Shown: positions 23,715 to 30,056 of the stretch, piece after piece
Layout of the letters: each line of letters opens with the position of its first letter
Numbering within the stretch: the first letter of the stretch is position 1
IMG/VR virus record: IMGVR_UViG_3300046543_000386
Location: 1-64,000 of that record
DNA: 64,000 bases
Source: a virus
Direction: 5' to 3' (one strand)
The notes under the pieces: model-generated
What the model saw: only the letters and a program-made list of their open reading frames with translations
Databases searched by the model: none
What the model was told of the DNA's origin: nothing
Translations under genes and position numbers: made by a program

Positions 23715-26035
23715 CAGAACTTCCCATCCGGATGGTAACGGTAGCGCAGATTGCCGATGCGCCACCATGAGCCGACATCATTGCTGCCCAGGTAGATCGA
23801 CACCAAGCGCCCCCGGAACCGGGGCGAAACGAAGGTCGAGGTCTTGGTCAGCGGGTATGGCCCATACTGCACCGGAGTTTGCCCGGCATAGTCGCTGACA
23901 TAGAAAATCAGGTTCACCGTGGCCGCCTGCACGTGGTCGTAATAGCCCCACTTAGCGTCGGGCCAGACCTGATCCACGAAGGATTTCATGTCGGCCTCAT
24001 CGATCACGAAGAAGCCGGTTTGGAAATACGACGGCATCGGCTGGCCGTCGGCGTCGGTGGACGTCTCGTGCTGGTACAGCAGCCTTGTCGCCGGATCGGC
24101 GCCGATGGGCGAGCCGAATATGCTCTGGTTCGTCCACGCGGTGCGGCCCAGCGTGCCAAAATCCCACTGGTTGATTATCGTATTGAACTTGATGTAGCGG
24201 CTGACCTCGGTGCCGCTGTCAGGCACGAAATACCACGCCACCTCGTTGAACTGCGAATTGGCGGCGAAGCGGATCTTGTCGGCGTTCCTGATCGAAAAAT
24301 CCTGAAAGATCACGTCCCATGCCGGGCACGGGATCACCTGCACGCCCTCGCCCGAGAGCTTGTAGAACTGCGTCTGCGACATCCAATAGACGATACCGTT
24401 CAGGCTGCCCGCAGCGCGCCTGCCGATCAGGCCGCAGCCGGTGGCGATCTCGTTGAAGGAGTAGATGAAAGGCTGGCCGATATACTGCATCGCCCAGATC
24501 GACAGATCGGTCCACAGCAGCCCCTGCTGCGGCCCCTGGATGCCGCTGACAATCCGCGATCCTTTGGGGATGCGATACGATCCGGCCTGATTGGTGGTCT
24601 TGGCCACCCACTCGGTATAATCTTCCACGTCGCACCACCGCACCAGCATGGGGTCGGGATAGCCACTGAAGCTCGACCCCCAGGCGATGATCTGCCGCTG
24701 CGGCATGGCCACGAAGCACCCGTCATTGGCGGGCGGGCCTTCCCAGATCACCGTGGCGAACGGCTCACCGCCGGTCGGGTCCCACTGAAAAATCGGGCTG
24801 GCCGCTAGTCGGATGGTACTGCCCTGGCCGGTGCCGGTGAAAGGCGCGGTGATGGTGCTGGCGAACGACACCGACCCCGGCGAGGACGCGGTGACGTAAT
24901 AGGTCCCATTGTAGCTGCTGGGGGACATGTTGAAGAGTTGGATCACGTTGCCCACGGGCACGGTGTAGGTCGGCGTGAAATTGACTGTGACCACGCTGCC
25001 GGTGCCGCCGATGCCGGTGGGATGCAGGGCGACGAAGAACGGTACCACCGGGCAGGAAATGAGGATCTCGCCCCAGTTGTCGAGGCTCCAGTCTTCCGCG
25101 TAGATCGGCGTGCCGCTGACCGGCACGATGCGGGTGCCGGTGCCGTAGCCGCCGCTGCCGTAGCCGCCAAACCCGTAGCCCGATCCCGCCGGAACCGCGC
25201 CCGCGCCCATGTAGAAGGTGAGGTTGACCTTGCCGTTGTTCAGCGGCACGGAGCCGTTCGCGTTGGCCAGGGTGTTGGACATGATCGAGAAGTTATTGGC
25301 GTCCACCACGGCGAGAACGGAGTAGTTGCCGACCAGGGTGACGCCGTTCACGACCAGCGGGATGAGCACATAGAAATCGGAGCCGACCGTCTGGCCGTGA
25401 TTGGCCAGCAATACGTTCACGACGTTGGACGCGTTGGTGGTGGTGAACACCGGAACGGCGCCGCCATTCGCAACCGTGGCCGTGGCAAATACTGGGTTGT
25501 TCAGAATGTCCACGGCATAAATATTAAATGCCACAGCACTGAGAAGATTATGACATTGATAGAACCCAAAAAGAACAAGGCCGCCAATACTAACAGGAGT
25601 TGAAATGAAGACTGAGTCATAGTCCGTCACATTAGTTAATGCATCAACCACATTGACGATGTTGCTGCCTATCGTCGTGGTGAAATTGACCGCGACATTA
25701 TCGACAATGGCGCGCGGCGTGATGGTGTTCTGTGAGCTTGCGCCGGTTCGCGTGACGAAATCGATGGATTGCAGCGACCCCACCAGGGAGGTGTCCGCCG
25801 CGCAGCCGACGGCCATGTGCTGGTTGTTGTTGAGATCCTGCCATGGCCACAGCGCGCGCGGGATGGTGGGGAACGGGGTAGGCCAGAATTTCTGCCAGCC
25901 GCCCAGCTTCTGCACCAGCACGAACTTCCCATCCGGCACGTAGCGGATCAGGTTGCAGTCAGTGACGGCGGCTTCGCCCAGGGTCGGGGTGACATTGGTG
26001 TCGAGCGGCAGGATCTTCAGGGACGCATGGGGCAT
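23714..26035 (-). CDS. tail hub / nozzle protein, P22 gp10-like
   Basis: A 773-residue, almost entirely beta protein. Blocks such as SLDNWGEILISC, MPQRQIIAWGSSF, RWCDVEDYTEW, GSRIVSGIQGPQQGLLWTD, YQHETSTDADG and WRIGNLRYRYHPDGKF match the propeller-type hub proteins (packaged-DNA stabilisation protein, gp10 in P22) that seal the short tail and anchor spikes. The N-terminus DTNVTPTLGEAAVTDCNLIRYVPDGKF is also typical. Directly follows an adaptor-type gene. Confidence 0.8.
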   Translation of the reverse strand: MPHASLKILPLDTNVTPTLGEAAVTDCNLIRYVPDGKFVLVQKLGGWQKFWPTPFPTIPRALWPWQDLNNNQHMAVGCAADTSLVGSLQSIDFVTRTGASSQNTITPRAIVDNVAVNFTTTIGSNIVNVVDALTNVTDYDSVFISTPVSIGGLVLFGFYQCHNLLSAVAFNIYAVDILNNPVFATATVANGGAVPVFTTTNASNVVNVLLANHGQTVGSDFYVLIPLVVNGVTLVGNYSVLAVVDANNFSIMSNTLANANGSVPLNNGKVNLTFYMGAGAVPAGSGYGFGGYGSGGYGTGTRIVPVSGTPIYAEDWSLDNWGEILISCPVVPFFVALHPTGIGGTGSVVTVNFTPTYTVPVGNVIQLFNMSPSSYNGTYYVTASSPGSVSFASTITAPFTGTGQGSTIRLAASPIFQWDPTGGEPFATVIWEGPPANDGCFVAMPQRQIIAWGSSFSGYPDPMLVRWCDVEDYTEWVAKTTNQAGSYRIPKGSRIVSGIQGPQQGLLWTDLSIWAMQYIGQPFIYSFNEIATGCGLIGRRAAGSLNGIVYWMSQTQFYKLSGEGVQVIPCPAWDVIFQDFSIRNADKIRFAANSQFNEVAWYFVPDSGTEVSRYIKFNTIINQWDFGTLGRTAWTNQSIFGSPIGADPATRLLYQHETSTDADGQPMPSYFQTGFFVIDEADMKSFVDQVWPDAKWGYYDHVQAATVNLIFYVSDYAGQTPVQYGPYPLTKTSTFVSPRFRGRLVSIYLGSNDVGSWWRIGNLRYRYHPDGKF

Positions 26036-26038
26036 CGC

Positions 26039-26818
26039 CTAGCCCCGCGTCGGGCTGGCGGCCACCGCCGGGGACTGCGAGGTCCACGCCGCCGCCTGGA
26101 AGCGCCTGCGCGCCTCTTCCACCGAAGCCGCCCGCAGCAGCATCTGATATTGCATCTCGTAGCTCGGACCCATCTGCGGGTCGTTCGACGCCGGGCCGAA
26201 ATTGCGCTGGAACTGCGAGACGTAAATCATCGACGCCTGCACCAGCATGTCGGGCAATTGGCTGGAGATGTAGGTGGTGGCGGTGTCGGCCAGCACCGGC
26301 ACGGCATAGGCGTAGAGCGTCTGCATGCGCCGTGTGCCGCTGAGGATGACCGGATAATCCAGATCCGGTATCGGCCCGACGATGACGTTCTGGAAGGTGT
26401 TGCCCGATGTCGTCGCGTCCCCGCCACTCATGGCGAAATACCGGGGCGTGCCCAGGGTCGAGCCTATCGGGTGAATGTTCTGCAAGAACTCCTTGGTCAC
26501 CGGCAGCAGCGGCGTGTGCATCTGATCCACGACAAGGCTGAAGGTTTGCAGGATCTCGAAATCGTTCAGATCGATGGGAAGCTGACGGCTACCCGTCGTC
26601 AGCGAATACTCGATGTCCGTCACCTGCGACTGCGTCAGATCCATGTCGCGCTGGATGCGCAGTTCCGCGTAGTTCAGCATCTGCGGGATGAGATTATTGA
26701 ACGCGTCGTCCACGCCCACGACCACGCCGCCGGTCTTCTGCACGTTGACGACGGTCATCAACGCCACTTGGGTGATGTACGTGTTGTAGGTCAGGGCGGA
26801 TGTGGCTTGCAGCGGCAT
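26039..26818 (-). CDS. head-to-tail adaptor-type protein
   Basis: A 259-residue protein. Residues 35-75 have DDAFNNLIPQMLNYAELRIQRDMDL; residues 115-150 TPRYFAMSGGD then TFQNVIVGPIPDLDYP; the C-terminal helix has LVQASMIYVSQFQRNF, DDPQMGPSYEMQYQ style spacing and VEEARRRFQ. This matches the adaptor proteins set before the tail hub in short-tailed phages. A second, P22 gp4-like adaptor is encoded at 43640-44320. Confidence 0.75.
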   Translation of the reverse strand: MPLQATSALTYNTYITQVALMTVVNVQKTGGVVVGVDDAFNNLIPQMLNYAELRIQRDMDLTQSQVTDIEYSLTTGSRQLPIDLNDFEILQTFSLVVDQMHTPLLPVTKEFLQNIHPIGSTLGTPRYFAMSGGDATTSGNTFQNVIVGPIPDLDYPVILSGTRRMQTLYAYAVPVLADTATTYISSQLPDMLVQASMIYVSQFQRNFGPASNDPQMGPSYEMQYQMLLRAASVEEARRRFQAAAWTSQSPAVAASPTRG

Positions 26819-26838
26819 GGCCAGGGTCCGCCATAAAA

Positions 26839-26873
26839 TGTGGGACGGCAGCCCATTAGGCTACCATCCCACA
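26839..26873 (-). terminator. intrinsic terminator of the lysis/PEP-CTERM transcript
   Basis: On the minus strand TGTGGGA and TCCCACA pair, enclosing a second AGCC/GGCT stem, and the RNA continues TTTTATGG. It separates the fibre-lysis-PEP island from the adaptor-hub-ejection genes, so the latter probably rely on readthrough or a separate promoter. Confidence 0.75.
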
Positions 26874-26890
26874 CCGTAGTCACGCAAAGA

Positions 26891-26980
26891 TCAGTCCCAA
26901 TCTCCGCGCCAGACCCGGAACATGAACGTCAGCCCGGCGACGACGACGCCCAAGGCCAGGATCAGAAACAGGGTCCACAT
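26891..26980 (-). CDS. 29-residue single-TM peptide
   Basis: Reads MWTLFLILALGVVVAG then a basic, Trp-containing tail ending DWD: one membrane span with a short cytoplasmic end. Its ATG overlaps the stop of the preceding tiny frame (TGATG). Such peptides occur in phage lysis regions, but coding status cannot be proven by eye. Confidence 0.4.
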   Translation of the reverse strand: MWTLFLILALGVVVAGLTFMFRVWRGDWD

Positions 26981-27063
26981 CAGCGATAGTAGAGCGTCGC
27001 GGTGCAGATCGTGGCCACGACCCCCACCGCGAAGCCCACCAGCAAGCCTATGCTAAACCACAC
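26980..27063 (-). CDS. 27-residue single-TM peptide
   Basis: A GTG-initiated frame (WFSIGLLVGFAVGVVATIC...) with one hydrophobic span and a YYR end. It starts inside the last codons of the PEP-CTERM gene and is coupled to the next 29-residue frame. No clear Shine-Dalgarno; tentative. Confidence 0.3.
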   Translation of the reverse strand: MWFSIGLLVGFAVGVVATICTATLYYR

Positions 27064-27778
27064 GACGCCGACGCAGGATGGTCATGCCAACAAGGCCGAC
27101 CCCCAGCAACGCCATCGAGGCGGGTTCCGGCGTGTCCACAGCGCTGAGGATAGGCACGATGTAGAAGGACTCGCCGCCGTCCACGGCATGATCCCAGCTT
27201 GCCTGGAATATCAGCCGGTCGCCCGGCTGGATGATACCATTGCCGAGATTGAAACCGGTGATCAGATAGTCGGCTGAACCGTTGCCGTTACGGATGTCGG
27301 GCATTGCGAAATCCGTGCTCAGGTCGAAGATGATCCTGCTGCCAGGATCAGCATCGAGATCGATCAGCCTGAAGGCGGTCAACACTTCAGACTTGGCCCC
27401 CGTGGAGTTGACATCCACGGCCACGCCAAAGGTAAGGCCGAGATCGCCCAGTCCCTGAAGCAAGGAGATAAGCTGGCTACCCGTGTAGGGTGTGCCCTGG
27501 ACATCGTTCCCGAACGCGCCGGTCAAGTTGGACGAGAACAAGTTGAAGCTGCTGTCGTTGCCGGTGCTGACGAAGTTGTTGAAGCCAAAGCCTGCGGGCT
27601 GACCGCCGACGTTGGTAGCGCAGATGATGCACGGATCGGAGATCGACTGCGGTACCACCTGAGCATCACTCAACGCCGTGATGGTCAGGTTGTCGAACGC
27701 ATCCGCGTGGGCGGGGGCGACCTGGGCGAAGGCGGCAATCGCTACCGCCATCACCCCTGCGACGAGATAGTTCTTCAT
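27053..27778 (-). CDS. secreted PEP-CTERM protein (second of pair)
   Basis: A 241-residue protein. Residues 1-26 form a Sec signal peptide (KNYLVAGVMAVAIAAFAQVA ending AHADA). The body is Gly/Asn/Asp-rich and beta-structured with a CIIC pair near residue 50. The C-terminus is a canonical PEP-CTERM sorting signal: TPEPAS, hydrophobic span ALLGVGLVGMTIL, then RRRR. In bacteria an exosortase recognises this signal and links the protein to the envelope or exopolysaccharide. Such a protein is highly unusual in a phage. The start overlaps the upstream PEP gene's stop (ATGA). Confidence 0.85.
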   Translation of the reverse strand: MKNYLVAGVMAVAIAAFAQVAPAHADAFDNLTITALSDAQVVPQSISDPCIICATNVGGQPAGFGFNNFVSTGNDSSFNLFSSNLTGAFGNDVQGTPYTGSQLISLLQGLGDLGLTFGVAVDVNSTGAKSEVLTAFRLIDLDADPGSRIIFDLSTDFAMPDIRNGNGSADYLITGFNLGNGIIQPGDRLIFQASWDHAVDGGESFYIVPILSAVDTPEPASMALLGVGLVGMTILRRRRVV

Positions 27779-28494
27779 GCCTGCCGCCGACGATAAGCCG
27801 CACCCAGGCCGACAAGACCGGCGCCCAGGATCAGCATGGAGGCAGGCTCAGGTACCGCTGCCGCGAAGAGTTCAGTCTGGCCGCGATTGACCAACTGCCC
27901 GCCTGCCACCAGCGTGCCCGACACGCGCTCAGTCATCGAGAACGGCCCGGCGATGGCGAGGTTGCCAAAATCGGCGGCGCTATAGCCGTCAGCAGCCAGG
28001 GCCGCCGTCTTTTGGAAGGTCGAAAGCAGCACGCCAGGGGTATCGTTGGCGTTGTCGGCGCCCTGAGCGTTGGCGGCGTCGGCATACCATTGCATCAGCA
28101 CGTCGGAGCCAACCGCTTGCTGCCACGTGCCGGAACCGGCGACGTTCCACGCCGAAACCGGACCAAGGAAGCCGGTGTCGGAGACGGTGAAGGTCACCGG
28201 AACGGAGATGCCCAGCGTGTTGATCAGCGACGTGCTGCTGGTGTTCAGGATGTCCGTGCCGGGGTTGGCCGCAGTGCCCGTCGAGGTTTGAATCGACGTG
28301 TTGACCAGAATGCCCCCGATGGTCTGGTTGGCAATCTGGATCGTGCCGGTCGAGAGGTCGGTGTCGCAGAGCGCGTTATCGACGCAGGAAAAGTTTGTGT
28401 TGCCGAACGTGGCCGAGATCTGCAACACGGCATGGGCTGGACCGGCGAGAGCCAGCCCTCCCAACGCCGTGGCCGCAAAGAGTAGATTTCGCAT
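27775..28494 (-). CDS. secreted PEP-CTERM protein (first of pair)
   Basis: A 239-residue protein. Signal peptide at 1-22 (LLFAATALGGLALAG then PAHA). The body contains CVDNALC and many Thr/Gly/Asn residues in beta strands, a layout typical of bacterial PEP-CTERM extracellular proteins. The C-terminus reads VPEPASM, hydrophobic LILGAGLVGLGAA, then YRRRQA. AAGGGAA precedes the ATG, and a 129-base upstream gap could carry a dedicated promoter. The body is not obviously homologous to its partner's, so this is not a simple duplication. Confidence 0.87.
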   Translation of the reverse strand: MRNLLFAATALGGLALAGPAHAVLQISATFGNTNFSCVDNALCDTDLSTGTIQIANQTIGGILVNTSIQTSTGTAANPGTDILNTSSTSLINTLGISVPVTFTVSDTGFLGPVSAWNVAGSGTWQQAVGSDVLMQWYADAANAQGADNANDTPGVLLSTFQKTAALAADGYSAADFGNLAIAGPFSMTERVSGTLVAGGQLVNRGQTELFAAAVPEPASMLILGAGLVGLGAAYRRRQA

Positions 28495-28623
28495 TGTGGT
28501 TCCCTTCTTTACACCGCCACATGGCGGCAGGGGATTTGATGCTCGTATCGTGCCACTGACAGATGTCAGCCAAAAACCCGTTTGTCGTGTGGTGTAAGGA
28601 TACCACAGTGTAAAGTTTTCCGA
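28495..28623 (-). promoter_or_regulatory. control region upstream of the PEP-CTERM genes
   Basis: A 129-base gap between the endolysin stop and the PEP gene. It holds CCGCCACATGGCGG (28514-28527), the 14-bp palindrome CTGACAGATGTCAG (28556-28569), and three GTGTAA(A/G)G-type boxes (28592-28599, 28608-28615 and, inverted, 28507-28514). A weak minus-strand promoter TTGGCT-18-GATACG overlaps the palindrome. None of the GTTGAC operators is present, so control looks independent of the early regulon. Confidence 0.4.
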
Positions 28624-29331
28624 CTAGGAGACTACCTGATTGACCTCGACGCGGACCCCTGGCGGGGCGGCGATGGTGACCACCACGACGTGCTGGGGAC
28701 CCGGCATCGGGATGGCGGGTTTCTCGGGTGGCGCCGTGCCTGCCCACTGCGCCTTCAGAAGGTGATCATCCACCCCGGAGCGGTTGCAATCCACATCCCC
28801 CGACACGCCGGGGGCTGCGCCCTTGTCGGTGTACTGCCAGAGGAAATACCGGGGCCAGATCTGCTTTGGCCAATCCGGCTGCGGCGCGCTGGTGTATTGC
28901 GCCACCCATAGCTGGTGCTCCTTCAGCCAGTGGATCACGGTGTCGCCCACCTGCTCCTTCAGCACGTGCCCCGAATAGATCACCGCCCGACGCTTGGTGA
29001 GCGTCCAGATCGCGGCCAGGAACTCGCGGAGGTCATCGAGGCTGACGCCGGTATCCTCGTGATCGGCACATATCAGATCGTCATTGCCGGGCATGGCGAC
29101 CTTCAGGAAACGCTGTGCCTGCGCGTGCATGTCACCGGGGCGCAGGAAATGGTACGCCCCCCACAGCAACCCGGCATGCCGGGCATCGACCCGGCGCTGG
29201 CTATAGGTCGGATCGGTGTAATCGTCCGACTCGGTCGCCTTGTGGATAACCCCCAGAATCCCAGCCTTGCGAATCGCGGCAAACGACTCGACCCCGTTGT
29301 GGTGGCTGAGGTCTAAGACATCAGTGCTCAT
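28624..29331 (-). CDS. GH25 muramidase endolysin
   Basis: A 235-residue glycosyl hydrolase family 25 lysozyme that cuts the MurNAc-GlcNAc bond. Visible: VLDLSHHNG (5-13, catalytic Asp region), GVIHKATES (about 27-35), GLLWGAYHFLRPGD, LICADHEDTG with the acidic pair, and FLWQYTDKG (about 165-173). There is no signal peptide or membrane anchor, so it needs a holin. The start overlaps the upstream gene (ATGA). The C-terminal Pro-rich extension (195-235) lacks a recognisable wall-binding repeat. Confidence 0.9.
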   Translation of the reverse strand: MSTDVLDLSHHNGVESFAAIRKAGILGVIHKATESDDYTDPTYSQRRVDARHAGLLWGAYHFLRPGDMHAQAQRFLKVAMPGNDDLICADHEDTGVSLDDLREFLAAIWTLTKRRAVIYSGHVLKEQVGDTVIHWLKEHQLWVAQYTSAPQPDWPKQIWPRYFLWQYTDKGAAPGVSGDVDCNRSGVDDHLLKAQWAGTAPPEKPAIPMPGPQHVVVVTIAAPPGVRVEVNQVVS

Positions 29332-29672
29332 GGGTTCTTTTCCCTGTTGAGGTCTTGTTGCAGCCGGGTCAGCAGAACCCCTTGGGTCTGCTGGGTTGCC
29401 GATAGGTCGGCCATCTTCTGCTGCATCTGAAGCAGGCCTTCAAGGATGCGGTCGGCCCGCGCGATCACCGCGTCCACCTTGGCATTGGCGGTCTGCACCG
29501 GTCCCGACCCATGGGTTTCCAGGGCCGCGATACGAAGCTCATGGCTGACCGCTTGCTGGCGCATCGTGCCGATCTCAGCGCCAATGATGAACACGTAGAG
29601 GCCGACAGATACGGCAGCCCCCAGCACGCCGATGGTCAGCCAGCTTGGCCGTTTTGGCGGGTCCTCTGCCAC
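29328..29672 (-). CDS. membrane-anchored coiled-coil lysis protein
   Basis: A 114-residue protein with a cytoplasmic Pro/basic start (AEDPPKRPSW), one membrane span (about 12-33) and a periplasmic coiled coil (35-112) rich in Gln. This is the topology of inner-membrane spanins (Rz-like) and of some second holins. Coupled to the endolysin by an ATGA overlap. No lipoprotein o-spanin was found nested within it, so the exact role is not settled. Confidence 0.6.
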   Translation of the reverse strand: MAEDPPKRPSWLTIGVLGAAVSVGLYVFIIGAEIGTMRQQAVSHELRIAALETHGSGPVQTANAKVDAVIARADRILEGLLQMQQKMADLSATQQTQGVLLTRLQQDLNREKNP

Positions 29673-29729
29673 ATCATGGCCAGGAAGGTGCTATTGATGG
29701 CGCCGACATATCCACAAGAGATCGGTGCC

Positions 29730-29930
29730 ATGAACATATTTGTGACGATGCCCATACGGATAACAACCGATCTTGCAGGACGAATAGACGAGTTTTGGCA
29801 CGAGCGTCGGCTGGTGAGCCGCGCTGCTGCCATTCGCGAATTGCTGGAACTCGGGCTGTCACGGGACCCTCAAGGGCGCCAGACCCACGAACCTCCCGCC
29901 CAAGAGCATATCCAAGAGGATCAGAACTAA
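29730..29930 (+). CDS. ribbon-helix-helix regulator, antisense to the lysis genes
   Basis: A 66-residue plus-strand protein. Residues 4-40 match the Arc/MetJ-type ribbon-helix-helix fold: strand IFVTMPIRIT, helix DLAGRIDEFWHER, turn and second helix SRAAAIRELLELGL. The C-terminus is polar (QEHIQEDQN). The start ATG 29730 follows AAGAGAT. It is the only plus-strand gene in the late region and overlaps the holin's 3' end by 72 bases on the opposite strand. It could regulate lysis or the PEP genes. Confidence 0.65.
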   Translation: MNIFVTMPIRITTDLAGRIDEFWHERRLVSRAAAIRELLELGLSRDPQGRQTHEPPAQEHIQEDQN

Positions 29931-30056
29931 TATAAGCGCCATTATCACTTGCACAATAACCGCAAACGGAGGCGGCAATGGCAGTAGTGTAATAATGTAA
30001 TACACCACCCCAAATATCAGGCATAAAATCAATATGTATATGAGCAACGAAATCAT
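29859..30056 (-). CDS. two-TM holin
   Basis: A 65-residue, very hydrophobic protein with spans at about 3-25 and 31-52 separated by LLPLPPPF, and a short tail (GGRFVGLAPLRVP). Size, two spans and position before the endolysin fit a class II-like holin. The ATG overlaps the tailspike stop (ATGA). Its 3' end lies antisense to the plus-strand RHH gene. Confidence 0.65.
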   Translation of the reverse strand: MISLLIYILILCLIFGVVYYIITLLPLPPPFAVIVQVIMALILVLILLDMLLGGRFVGLAPLRVP

